A DNA stretch of 64,000 nt, taken from contig NC_133481.1 in NCBI RefSeq assembly GCF_025370935.1, positions 19,700,810-19,764,809 on the forward strand, read 5' to 3'. Positions 23,226-34,941 of the stretch are shown piece by piece; the stretch's first letter is position 1, and every line of letters starts with the position of its first letter. The notes beneath the pieces are model-generated. The model worked only from the letters and a program-made list of their open reading frames with translations, was not told the DNA's origin and made no database searches. Position numbers and translations under genes: made by a program. This DNA is from Choristoneura fumiferana. Its lineage: Eukaryota > Arthropoda > Insecta > Lepidoptera > Tortricidae.

Positions 23226-23984
23226 TACTTATGTTTTTTAATGATGACAAATCTTTCAAGTCCACTGCTCGGGGACTAAATTCGATTCCCAAAACTTGAT
23301 CCACCCACACAACAAGCATACTACGGCAAAGTAAAGTTAGGTTATAGGTAAATAAAATATAGGGCAAAAGCTAAATAATACCAAACTTTGATAAAAGTTC
23401 TTCATTACGTCCCTGTACTTAAACCAAATTACTTAGTAATTAGCATTCGTCTAGACTAGCTAGTTAATACAATATAATATGTCGCGTTGCAGTCCCAGTA
23501 GCTAGCCGAAATGCTAGGAGCATCATAAAAACTTATCAGCAAAACGGAATCGATTGCGTCGCCATTTACGAGCTACAATCCGGCGCTGACTCCCATTTAC
23601 GAGACTTTATGACTGTAATTTCCATGTGATAGCACATATTCTAATTTATCATAGGCCACCGATTTAAAATGTGAGGGTAGAAGTATAGAAGGCCCAGGAA
23701 CCTTTCAAGCAAAGTTATGTCGAATTATGAGCTGGCCATTAGTCATTAATGAAAAAACGAAAGCGTTCACTGGCATAAAAATACATAAGGAGGACATTAT
23801 GCAGGACCACTTCCTAGAAGTCGGTTAAAACGACCAAGATGCCAATCTCACGTTATATCCCAACAAATCGTTTGATCACAGACGTATTTGGATTGGGATA
23901 TGAGTAATAATTAACCCTGAATTATGTAATTCTTGCATGCATCTACGAAGCAATTGTATGGCGTAGTTGTGAAGTTTTTACTTT

Positions 23985-24130
23985 GCACTGGGTTCGCGTG
24001 GGAGCTGCCGGCCAATCCTTTTCATTCTGAGAAGAGGCACAGGCCTCCTACACACAGGTGTCCCGTCCCGCAGCGGCACAGGCCCAGCATGGGAAGTGGG
24101 ACAAAGACGATGGTGATGACGATGAATTAT
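23985..24130 (+). mobile_element. SINE-B, diverged 3' end
   Basis: TTGCACTGGGTTCGCGTGGG, AGAGGCACAGGCCTCC and GATGGTGATGACGATGA resemble the end of the full copy. Confidence 0.55.
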
Positions 24131-24194
24131 TTAAAACTTTTATTAATGGTCAGTGCTGCAAGTCAGCTCCACATAAATAAAGCATCGAACTAGA

Positions 24195-24840
24195 TGGTCT
24201 ATTAATGCAAGTGTGGCTTAACATTGCACTCGTTTAGGCGCTTGGCGCTCACCCAACGCGCCATTGCAGATGGACACTCGCTTCTGTAGTCTTGATTAAC
24301 TTGCAAAATTGAGTACACATACATATTACAACATTTACAACGTTTCGACGCCAGCTGGGAAATTATGAAACGCAAAAAGAACACCTCTGCAAGGTCGCAC
24401 TTTAGTAGCCCCATGTTGGGCGCCACTTATTCGATTTTGTTTGAAAACGCCGCAAGTCTACAGTTTTGTACCTTTGTCGGCAAAAATTAAATCCTCATAA
24501 CTTTAGAACATTGAGTGGTATAGCCGACCAATGAGCGCTTGACCATTTTATGTGACAGTTCCTACATCATAATAGAGACAGTGCTTAAGGCTAGGAATTG
24601 TAACATAAGTTTTTAAATGTAAAAAGCCTTTGACGTTTACGCCATGCAACCGACATTGAACCTGAAATGACTTGACAAGGTTGGCAGAGTCGTGCCGATC
24701 ACATTGGCAAAGATAGACCTCAGCGAAGGCCGTGCTCAGTGGACGCAGACCTTTTTGAATTAGTTCCAAGAGCTGCTCGCTCTGTGAGCGGTGGCTGCAC
24801 TTAAAAACCGGCCCAAGTTACTTAATATACGCTCAGAGGT
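24195..24840. repeat. Moderately GC repeat of unknown class
   Basis: Higher GC than flanks, open on the minus strand in two pieces without recognisable domains. The stretch at 24770-24830 (GAGCGGTGGCTGCACTTAAA and on) recurs inverted at 55125-55185, inside a Tnpo-SR intron, which marks it as interspersed. Confidence 0.45.
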
Positions 24841-25444
24841 CAAGCTTTAGATTTTAAAATAAGCGAAACTGATATAGCTGTTGTGTTGTGCTGAATTGTT
24901 ATAAGGTGTCGTATTATGATTAAGACAACAAAATTAATTTGTCCTTCACTGTTGGCCTTTTAATAATAATAATATTCATTTATTTCAAGTAACATGACTC
25001 ATAGGAAATACAAAAATACACATCACAGAAACGAACAAAATACACTTGATAAATAAATAAATTTCATTCTTCATTAAGTGTACATGTCTACATACCGTAA
25101 TAAACATGTCAAATGAGCGAGCAAACGATACCAGAACCATTAAGGGTCTACATAGGCTTAGCTAGGTCCAAGAGTTGACATAAAACAGCGAAAGCAGGAA
25201 AATATCAGCCGGAAATGCCAGGCAACTTATTGGTATCGAATCTACGAAAATGTTCACACTTCCTCCCCCGACTTTTCTACCGTCGCTTGTGCCACAGGCT
25301 AACTTTATGACCCGACTACATTTGCCAATTAAATTCTGTAGTTTTTTTAGCTCTTTGTTAGATATGCTAGCAATTACGTTCCAACTTTTAGCTTGCTCCT
25401 GGCATTTCCAAAGTAGACTAACTAATGAAAACTTATTATATTAG

Positions 25445-25765
25445 AAAAGGTTGAATTTTTCATGATTGGTTTTTTGGAGTCTTTTTGTATTTTTTATTTC
25501 AACTCCAAATTTGTTACTTTTCCCGGTATCCCGTGAAACCATATCGAAAATACAAACTGAGACATGGATGCACAGAAAAACCAGAAAAAGAGACCAGCGC
25601 TGGGAATCGAACCCAGGTCCTCAGCAATCCGTGCTGCGTGCTATAACCCCTACACCACCGCTGGACAGGAATCTAGACACGAATTTTTTCTATGCATACA
25701 TATCTCAGGTTGCTTATTTTTTACTACGCTACTTATGCAGCAGCACTAGCGACATCTATGTTCCG
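25445..25765 (-). mobile_element. SINE-A (tRNA-derived head), left arm of an inverted pair
   Basis: On the minus strand: head GGTGTAGGGGTTATAGCACG (A box) and GGGTTCGATTCCCAGC (B box), then TCTGTGCATCCATGTCTCAG and an AT-rich tail. The tRNA-like B box and repeated occurrence identify a SINE. Confidence 0.85.
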
Positions 25766-25839
25766 CTCTCATCGAGAGACGTTACACTCTTTCGGTACCA
25801 ACCGCTCACCCAGACAAGAGATGTCGCTACTAAGCAATC

Positions 25840-26125
25840 AAATTATGATTGGTTTTTTGGAGTCTTTTTGTATTTTTTATTTCAACTCCAAATTTGTTAC
25901 TTTGGTACTTTGTTGCTAGTGCTGCTGCATAAGTAGCGTAGTAGATAATAAGCAACCTGAGATATGTATGCATAGGAAAAATTCGTGTCTAGATTCCTGT
26001 CCAGCGGTGGTGTAGGGGTTATAGCACGCAGCACGGATTGCTGAGGACCTGGGTTCGATTCCCAGCGCTGGTCTCTTTTTCTGGTTTTTCTGTGCATCCA
26101 TGTCTCAGTTTGTATTTTCGATTGA
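25840..26125 (+). mobile_element. SINE-A, right arm of an inverted pair
   Basis: Inverted complement of 25555-25765 over about 200 bases, with a second tail segment ahead of it. Together the two copies can form a long hairpin. Confidence 0.85.
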
Positions 26126-28680
26126 ATTTTTCAATCTGTACTCTATTGCTTTAAAACACTGACTGTGACAGACAACGTTCTACTGTGGCTGTGGACCAAG
26201 AGTCAAATGCATTGACACATACCATACCCTACACATACCAAATTACAAGTAAATCCGACCACTAAAAAGGGTGAAGATACACATGTGAATTGCATTATTC
26301 AAAGCAAAACAACAAACAAGTTAGTAAATAATATCTATTGGTGATTGTTTTGGGGCATTTTGGTCCTCCAGGGGTCGGATTGATTGGTAGTTTAGTAGAT
26401 GTTTGTATAGTTATTATCACAACACTTGCAAAATTCTAGCGCTGTTGAATATCGCAACGGATATTTACAGGACTTGGTTTGCTAAAACCGTGTCACTTAT
26501 TTCTCAATATCAAAGTCCAGTATTCACTTTACGAGACTTAGGGGCTGTTTCACCATCCATTGATTAGTGTTAACTGACATGCCGTTCCGTAGAGATGGTT
26601 AACCGTCAGTTATATCAATCCATGGTCACTTTACGAGACTTAATTACTGGCAGTGTTTTTATCAATGTTGCCATTGGACAAAATCATTGATAACGTCAGT
26701 GTCTGTAGCCTCTTTAACGCAGATTGTGGTGATTGAGATTTCCATGTAGCCAGATTTGGTGCTACGCCCTGGGAAGGTTTTTAGGGGATATACGAAAATA
26801 CATTTTGAAAGTACCTAATAAAAAATATGCTAAATAAGAAATCTACAGATTTATTAATCTTGACACAGATATTTACATTTTTGAATGGCGTCTTCCGAGT
26901 GATGTAATTTCTAAAACCAGTTCCATCCATGATCCTTTAAAACTGTGATAGTAGAAATGAGATATGTTTGAGCAGTTTTAATACTGCTTTAGAGTTTATA
27001 GTTTAGACGGAGAAATACAAACTAGTTAAAACAAAGATCGACTCTTAAAACAATCATCAAAAGGACAGCAAGTCTGTGCACTTTGACGAGGTTTTAAATG
27101 CGTTTCTATTCTATGCAATCTAATAATATATTATGGATATAAAATTACCTATTATTGTGGAAAACCTTATTAGTCGTCGTCATTTCAGCACGTTGTGCAT
27201 TTTTTCTGTTTACTGTTTCTGTTTAAAAAAAAGTTTTTAATTTACAATCCTGTTTCATTCCAATTTAGATTGTTGGATTACTTATCGTCTTTGATGTCCT
27301 TGGTAGTTACAAGCTTTTATAGAACAGTAGGATTAATCATCAGATTTTTATTGTATATCTTCAACTATATTTTAAGCTTGAAATGTATACAAAGTCAGTC
27401 ACAATATTAGTTGTTAAACATATAGACTGCTGAAATTATGACCCTTTTGTCCTGTCGTAATTCAGGTAGCCAAATGTAAACAAGATCAGCGATCGACAAA
27501 GAAGCTATCATCTCTGTAACGAAACACGCAAGAAACAAAGCAAAAATACCGCAGTAAAGTTTATTCTTGCTTAATTTTAAATAAGTTAAAGATATAATCA
27601 CAGTTCCACCACCCTTAACATCAAAAAACTTTCTTTGTGCTATAATGAGATTGCCGAAACACCAAAACAAGAGCGTAATTTTGTAGTAAATAATTCGATT
27701 ACTATGGGAAATTTCACGATAGTAAAAGCAAAATGACATAAGTTTTAGTTAAGTTTGGTACCTGAGAACTGTGATACTCCTGATAGCATGGACAGCCCCG
27801 AATTCCGGCTGTGAGAAGGATGAATCATGCCGATAGAGCATATCTCAGAGTCTTCAAACTGCCACATCGTGAATTAAATGTCTAGTCACATTCAGGTTAG
27901 AACACTATAATTATGATTAAGCTGGATTATGAGGGGGTTGTTTTTTTATCACATTACGTTAAAACATTTGTGTGGTGTGCCGCGGATATGTGTTGAGTGT
28001 CTGCACGCGGCAGTGGCTGCGGCTAGACTGGCTTGAGCACGCTCGGAGCCGGAGCTCACCGGGGAGGCCTACCCCCACCCCCACCCCCGATGTTTGTGGT
28101 GGGGACGTGGAACCGGGACCGCGGCCTGTACTCAGGCATTATCGCTATTCTGTCGCATTGTTATCGTTTTCATTAGGGAAAAGTAATTTGAATTTGAATC
28201 TAATTTCTGTTGATCGATGGATCCTTTTTGACTTAAAATAAACAGTGTTATTTTTGATTTCCGTAAACATTAAGGGAACATTCATCAGGTCAAATGAACT
28301 TAATTTCTCCAAGACACTATAGTGGCGTAACATTTGCTATTTAAAAGTTAATTAAGAGTTATGATAATTAATTATGCGCAGTGAAGTGTATTAGAAGTTT
28401 CTAAATTTGCGTAGTTTTTTATAGTCCATAACTAACGTGTTTTAATTTCATACATATTTAGCAAAATAATGTTAAAATGTGAATTTTACAATTTAAACTT
28501 AACCAATGACTGTAAATCGATATTGCGTACAACGTTTTTTTAGGTTTGTCCAAAAGTTTAATTACCAGGTAGTTCCTATCAATTAGCTGTCGAAAAACAC
28601 GGTAACATATGAGTGCAGATTCAATTCCATTAGATTTTTTTCCAGATTCCTAAGAACTGTCGTAAACATGGTAAAGCATT
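26126..28680. other. No gene supported
   Basis: AT-rich. 26541-26630 is a broken MITE family 4 copy. A 110-codon minus frame at 27407-27739 is hydrophobic but has no splice or domain support. 28010-28130 is a short GC-rich patch with CCCCCACCC repeats. Confidence 0.4.
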
Positions 28681-28686
28681 GTTTAA

Positions 28687-28927
28687 AGGAGCAGCCACAC
28701 CGCTGCTTAAAAAACGGTGACGGTACGGAATCGCAGTGACGCATCGTATGCGTACCGTTTTTTATGCGTGCTTTCCGTCCGTCACTGGAATTCCGCACCG
28801 TCTGCGTATTTTAAGCAGCAGTGTGGACTGTGAAGGGCATGCGATAATAACGGTGCGCGTGCGCATACGATGCGTCACTGCGATTCCGTACCGTCACCGT
28901 TTTTTAAGCAGCGGTGTGGCCGCTTCT
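28687..28927. mobile_element. MITE family 7 (TTAA flanks)
   Basis: Arms of about 65 bases, with AGCCACACCGCTGCTTAAAA at the left and the complement at the right. TTAA at 28683-28686 and 28928-28931 suggests piggyBac-type insertion. Confidence 0.8.
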
Positions 28928-29144
28928 TTAATCGACTATACGCAATGGCGAATACAAGGTGCCCGGAGAACATAAAAAAATAAGAATATCAGGAAATGAT
29001 GAACTGGAGTCTGGAGTGTTAGGAAGAGTTTGAAACCTAAATGTTTTGCAACTGACAAGTACAAATTATGTACAAGCGTATTATGAGTAAGTACCTAATT
29101 ACGAGAAATTAGTAGAATTACTGACTTAGCAAGATATATATACG

Positions 29145-29580
29145 AGTGCAAGTTAAAGTGGCAATGGGCGGGCCACACCGCTCGAAGAACAGATAACCGT
29201 TGGGAGAGAAGTCTTCGAGTGGCGACCACGAACCGGAAGACGAAGCGTTCGCAGGCCTCCCACAAGGTGGACTGACGACATCGTGAGAGTTGCGGGCAAC
29301 CGGTGAATGAAAGTGGTGGTCCAGCAGTGGTGTAGGGGTTATAGCACGCAGCACGGATTGCTGAGGACCTGGGTTCGATTCCCAGTGCTGGTCTCTTTCT
29401 GGTTTTTCTGTGCATCTATGTCTCAGTTTGTATTTTCGATATGGTTTCACGGGATACCCGTAAAAGTCACAAATTTGGAGTTGAAATAAAAAATACATAA
29501 AGACTCCAAAAAACCAATCATAATATGGTGAGTTGTCGTTCGTTCTGGCGTTCTAAGAGGGAGGCATTTGTTAGAAATGC
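29145..29580 (+). mobile_element. RTE LINE 3' end, split by a SINE
   Basis: AAGTGGCAATGGGCGGGCCA ... AGGTGGACTGACGACATCGT up to 29318, resuming at 29526 with TGGTGAGTTGTCGTTCGTTC. The interruption is the SINE-A at 29319-29525. Confidence 0.85.
29319..29525 (+). mobile_element. SINE-A, complete copy with TGGTG duplication
   Basis: 207 bp from GTCCAGCAGTGGTGTAGGGG to AAAACCAATCATAATA. TGGTG at 29314-29318 and 29526-29530 marks the insertion into the LINE end and so defines the element's borders. The A and B boxes are intact. Confidence 0.88.
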
Positions 29581-29844
29581 AATAAACGAACTTAAAATAA
29601 GAAAAGGCTGTTGAAGTGTCTGAGGTTTTCAGCTATTTTATTTAATTGTACCTTGTAGATTGCACGGCGATCTCGTGGTAAGAGGCGTTATGACAGATGG
29701 TGGCCCGATTAATTGAATGGTCATGGGTCTCCTGGGAGTTACTACACCATACACAACACATATTAGTATTAGTTAGGTAGGCCGGTTAGTGCGGACCATT
29801 GTTATAGATGGGTGGAGCTAATTCGTTCTGGGTTATCCCGCGTG

Positions 29845-30052
29845 CAGCCCCGGATCTAAGGGGGGGCAATAGGGGCACTGGCCCCGGGCGGCAGTTTCAG
29901 GGGGGCGCCAAATCCTTGAGACAAGATATGAAGAAGAAGAAAAGAAGAAAAATGCTACTCATTGGTAGTTTAACAGTTTTTCTTAAACACTGAAGGGAGG
30001 GGGCGCCACCATCAAGGTGCCCTGGTTCAAAAAAATCGTTGATCCGGGTCTG
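29845..30052. mobile_element. hAT-like MITE (8 bp target duplication)
   Basis: 208 bp, ends CAGCCCCGGATCTAAG and TTGATCCGGGTCTG. Flanking octamers CCCGCGTG (29837-29844) and CCCGTGTG (30053-30060) differ at one base. Contains G-rich GGGGGGCGCC tracts. Confidence 0.8.
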
Positions 30053-30149
30053 CCCGTGTGTTACGAAAGTCTAAGGATAATACAAATACAATACAATGAC
30101 TCTTTTTTGTACACCACAAACAGTAAGCTTACAGAAATAAATAAATAAA

Positions 30150-30392
30150 TAAATATCACGGGACAATTCACACCAATTGACCTAGTCCCAAAGTAAGCTT
30201 GTGTTATGGGTACTAAGCAACGGATAAACATAATTATATAGATAGATACATACTTAAATACATATTAAACACCCAAGACCCGAGAACAAACATTCATATT
30301 TTTCATACAAATATCTGCCCCGACACGGGAATCGAACCCGGGACCTCAAGCTTCGTAGTCAGGTTCTCTAACCACTAGGCCATCTGGTCATC
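30150..30392 (-). mobile_element. SINE-C (tRNA-derived head)
   Basis: Minus strand head: GGCCTAGTGGTTAGAGAACC and CCCGGGTTCGATTCCCGTGT; body with GGTCAATTGGTGTGAATTGT. Headless copies at 49787-49955 and 40325-40395. Confidence 0.85.
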
Positions 30393-31009
30393 TAATTTCT
30401 GAATTGTGAGCATACCAAGTCACCGATGAGAGTACCCTTAGAATATTGTTTTGAGCTCTCTGGAGGCACATAATGTTGGATTTCTAATGTTGGAAATCCA
30501 ACATTTTTCCTGGTAATGCCTATTTAAGTAGATTTTTTTGTATTTTTTTTTTCAAAAGAAATGAAGGGTTAAGAGGTGAAAAAGTGCCCACAGTTCTAGA
30601 AAGAAATAATACAAAATTTGTTTTCCTCTCAATCGCTAGTTCTTTGGGTGATGACTATCAACCAACTACTTTATCGCCATAAAGTAAAACTACCCACTAG
30701 CACCTGACAATGAAAGCAGTCCACATTAACCCAGCAATTTACGTAATATAATTTACTGTTGCAGTTTATAATCACAATGTGTGTGCAAGAAAGAAAATAC
30801 AAGAACAAGTGTGATTGTTATTGCAAAAGTAAAATGAAATATGCAAAAAGGGTAACGTGTTCCTATAAATTAAATGTATAAACTACAGCTATCCCACCTA
30901 ATATCCACCCTGCCTATTTTATTTATGAAATCTCGCTGTACTAATTTGTGATGTTTAAAAAAATGAATTTATATTGTATTGTAGGCACAAACCATTAATG
31001 TTGTTATCG

Positions 31010-31500
31010 AAAATACAAACTGAAATATAGATGCACAGAAAAACCAGAAAAATAAGACCAGCGCTGGGAATCGAACCCAGGTCCTCGGCATTCCGTGCCG
31101 TGTGCTATACCGCTACACCACCGCTGGACAACGATACAGACATGAATTTCTCCTATGCACCTCATATCTCAGCTTGTGTTGTTTCTTATTTAGCCACTTA
31201 AGCAGCGACACTAGCGACATCTATGCCGTAGCCCTCATCGAGAAACTTTTCGGCACTCCATCGGAACTAACCGCTCACCCGGACAAGAGATATTGTTATT
31301 AAGCAATCAAATTAAGATTGTTTTTTGGTGGTTTTTTCAGGGGTTTGATTCCCAGTGCTGGTCTTATTTTTCTGGTTTTTCTGTGCATCTATATTTCAGT
31401 TTGTATTTTCGATACTTATAGGTTTTACGGGATGACCGTAAAAGTAACAAAAAATTTGGAATTGAAATAAAAAATACAAAAAGATTCCAATAACCAATCT
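31010..31500. mobile_element. SINE-A composite
   Basis: A minus-oriented copy (31010-31310) with CTACACCACCGCTGGAC joins a plus-oriented partial copy (31345-31500) lacking most of the head. Same arrangement as 25445-26125 but older. Confidence 0.8.
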
Positions 31501-32240
31501 TACATTTATGTTGTTTTATAGAATAAATTTATTTATAAACAAACAAATAATATATACAATAATTAACAGAAATAAATAAAAAAAGAACTAAAACTAACTT
31601 ACTCTAATCCTATAAACCTATATTTACAAATATCACCCAAGTCCTTGCTATTGGGCAGGGTGCCCATAAGGCTGGCTGGCTGTTTTTTTAGTTTGTTATT
31701 TCTTATTACAGTCAGTTGGCAACATCATGATAGTACCTCATAGTATTATGTACCTACAACGTAAATTTTTACTACATTTACATATTGATTAAACAAATGT
31801 AAATGTATGTATATTAAGTCAAGAATTAAAATGTTTCTCCTTTAGTTTCTAAATTCACATGAGCAACACGTACTGGTAAACATAGAACGTCGAACATGAA
31901 TTTCTTTATTTACGGATGGTGGAGATTTCTATTACAATTTAATAAAAAAAACACATACTACCTATCTACATGTGTAAATACTAGACTGAAATTTACTATA
32001 AAAACTTATGAACTACCCAGGACACTACTTTAGCTAATGAAAGAATGAATGTGCACTCATTAATATTCCGAGTTGGACACGAAACTTTCCCTCCCCTTCT
32101 AAATTATGCCATAACATCGCCAACTAAGGGGGCGCGGCGATTGGTTCAAATTAAAAAGGAACCGCGCTCAAAAGAATAACTCGATATATTCAGTAGTCAC
32201 TGACGCAACGCTTCATAATTTAATCGATCAATTAGCACTA
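31501..32240. other. No gene seen
   Basis: AT-rich; the downstream intron of the unknown gene at 32249 would run through here. Confidence 0.45.
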
Positions 32241-32248
32241 TTACTTAC

Positions 32249-32414
32249 CATATTCCTTGAACAACTTCTTGTATTCACCGAGATCGTTCTGCTCCAACCA
32301 CTCCTCCACTTGCGCGGTCTCGTCCTCGAAAATCTCAGTCAATACGACTCTAGTCAAATATGTCAGCGAACACAAAAAGAAAGCCGTACCGAAATATTGC
32401 ATCCGCTTTGTCAT
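32249..32414 (-). CDS. First exon of an unrecognised membrane or secreted protein
   Basis: ATG at 32414 with A at -3, 55 codons, then a consensus GTAAGT donor in phase 1. Residues 1-25 (MTKRMQYFGTAFFLCSLTYL and on) have a basic start and a hydrophobic core, like a signal peptide or signal anchor. Residues 28-55 are acidic and helical (EIFEDETAQVEEWLEQNDL, then GEYKKLFKEYG). The WLEQNDLGEYKKLFKEYG stretch resembles the first helices of a SAM domain, but this is only a visual impression. No following exon was found at lower coordinates. I do not recognise the gene. Confidence 0.55.
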
Positions 32415-32794
32415 TATTAATAAACTTTAGTCATAATTTTGTTATTTTTGAAAGTAAACAAACAAGAAGGACGGCACAAATTGGATTTTGACAATTCATT
32501 CAACGTTCAGAAACGCGGATCAATCGATAACAAATTTTGACAGCTCAAACCAAAGAGGTGCTCAAACACTTGGGTTTGTTTCGGTAGACGTTTTTGCAAT
32601 ATATTATGGTGGGCTACTCGAACGTATTTATTATTGTTGCCAGGATTTGAAGAAAAAAAACTACCAAAAAAATTCTTAAGTATCCGCTATTTTATTTGTA
32701 CAATTTATACTAAAAACCATTTACTTACTTACTTTAAAATAATGCGACTAAAACTAGACTAAATAATGCCGGGAAAAAATTTCTATTTATGAAA

Positions 32795-33020
32795 AAAAAC
32801 CGGCCGGACACACCCGAAATAGGGTTCCGTGGCTATTATTAAAAAATTAAGCAATATTTTTTTAAGGATTTCATCTTATGTACGGAATATTTCAAGTTTA
32901 GGTATATTTTATACCTTATAGGCTGCTATTTAATCATAAACTACTAATAATTCTCAAGAAAACTTAACCGTTATAGTTTTCCTTGTAAGTTTGATATATA
33001 CCTACTTACTACCATTACAT
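32795..33020 (+). repeat. Repeat family D, 5' part
   Basis: ACACCCGAAATAGGGTTCCG ... TTATAGTTTTCCTTGTAAGT, truncated at the right. Confidence 0.7.
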
Positions 33021-33900
33021 ACAACGATTAGTGAGGGAAGCTATCGAAGTTACGAAATACCCTAACTTTAATCGAGAAAACGGTTTTAAGTTGTCAATTA
33101 CGTGGTCACCAGTGCTAAATAATAGTTAAGCCTGATCATGTTTGTGATAATACGAAAAAATTGAGCGATACTGTGAGTGTGAGTGTATTTTGCCGTGACT
33201 TTAAAGTGAGTTCGAATTCCAGTAGTAGTGGGCAACTTGTTAGGAAGGGAAGAAGGTAAAAAGGTCTCGGTACAATCTCAGTATATAAAAAAGGTACTCT
33301 GTGGGTAAAGGTAGTCATTCACGATGACGCGTGCCGTGGTTCTTATTACAATGACATTAATGTCTAATTTTGACAAAATCATCAATCAGGTATAGATCCT
33401 CCGTATAGATCGGTTACATCCGATTTATTTTTCTGACTGACAGTTATATCAGCATACCGGCAATTTTGACAACTCCTGAATTTGCCATATCTTAATATAT
33501 TATGAAAATATAGATATACAGACAATGTTTAGCGAAGAGAAAACTTAAATCGGTTGAAAATTGGATTTAAAGTGATTTTTTGAAAAATCCTTATACCTGT
33601 CTCTTTCTCAAACGCTTCTCTCTATCCAGCAAGTATGGCGGTACTGGCGTGTGACGTCACATGCCATGTCTTTCTCTGTCTAATTTTGAATTTCAAACCC
33701 TCATAACTTTTTTATTTGTAAAGGTAGCTTAAAAATTGTTTCTTTATTCGATAACAAGCATTGTGTAGTTTTAATTTATAAAACATATACAAAATAGTCA
33801 AATACCATATTCTCCAGTAGTCTCATGATCATGGCGCATGAAATATCGAGCTGCTCTAAAATCAAGGTACGCGGAACAAAACCCGAATTTAATTCATAAA

Positions 33901-34318
33901 ATGAGGGCTATCGCGTATGAATTCGCCACTAGAGGCGCTAGTGTAGCGTGAGGTCTCCGAAATGTCAAATCTCATGGTTTTTGGGTGAGCTACGCGGGTT
34001 TTTTTTATAATTAGAATAATTTGCAATATCTGAAATTAATTATGGCAAATATGCGTTCCGGGGCAATGAATGTCTGTGTTTTGAGACAGTTTTGTCTTTC
34101 GGAAACCTTTGTCCTCCCTTTTTTTCCGAATAAAACGGGGACTATGCAACACTGTGGCATGCTCGATATTTTTATGGTACGGTTTTAAAGTGTATTAAAT
34201 ATGATTTTAACCTAAACTTTGTTTTCACGCCCGTAATAACAGACTTTGAAAGCCATACTTAAAAACCTCACGCAACAGTGCGCCATCTAGTGAGACAAAA
34301 AACGATAGCCCTCATTAG
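33901..34318. mobile_element. MITE with GAGGGCTATCG ends
   Basis: Left end ATGAGGGCTATCGCGTATGA, right end AACGATAGCCCTCATT; about 418 bp. Contains CGCCACTAGAGGCGC and, near the right end, GCGCCATCTAGTGAG. A terminal fragment recurs at 52520-52552. Confidence 0.7.
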
Positions 34319-34451
34319 TAATGACCGCGATAGTCTAAAATATTGTTTGACGAATTAGTTTTTTTTTTCTTAGCTTAGTGGGTGTATTCTCCTTCACTAC
34401 CAAAGTCTGCTGAATAGGATAAATGAATAAACAATTATTCTAATTTGACAT

Positions 34452-34466
34452 GTTTTATTCTTTATT
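34452..34466 (-). terminator. Candidate Prx5 polyadenylation signals (two AATAAA)
   Basis: Two AATAAA hexamers on the minus strand (34454-34459 and 34461-34466) lie about 480 bases past the Prx5 stop. No transcript evidence is available. Confidence 0.4.
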
Positions 34467-34941
34467 GGATATATCACAAGGTGTGCTTCGAAAGTCTATG
34501 ATCTGTGTAAAGCTAATTGTAAGTGTACCACAAAAGGACTGACCGTTCAAACAAAAACCTAGCAACACCGATATCCCTAAAACTAAATATTTGATTGCTG
34601 ATTAATTACAAACTTAGTTTTTGTACCGCAGAACATTGTACTGACATTACAACTGTCAAGCCATCTGAGAGGGATACAGTTACACTATTAGTGTATTTCA
34701 TATTTGTTCTAATTACTAAGACTGCGACAGTGACATCGCTAAATGCTGGTATGGAATCTTCATTTGTTGTGTTAATATTTAATATCCACATACTTCTGCC
34801 GTATGGACAAAAATAAGTGAGACAATTGACAGTACTTGTTTAAAAAAAAACTGCACCTCTCATTCGGATCAACGCCACAATAATTGACAATTCACTAATA
34901 AGCTTTTGTTTTAACGGTCATAGAAGTTTAATTCCAGCCAG

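Noticed and set aside
25561..26101. Protein frames with ESNPGPQQSVLRAITP
   Set aside because: They are translations of the tRNA-like head of SINE-A in both orientations, not genes.
27407..27739. Hydrophobic 110-residue protein, possible receptor exon
   Set aside because: No splice borders, no family motif, and the AT-rich setting makes hydrophobic frames common by chance.
29320..29400. tRNA gene
   Set aside because: A and B boxes are present, but the sequence continues into a repeated body, has many copies and lacks a proper acceptor stem; it is a SINE head.
30310..30392. tRNA gene on the minus strand
   Set aside because: Head of SINE-C; headless copies of the same body elsewhere show it is an interspersed element.
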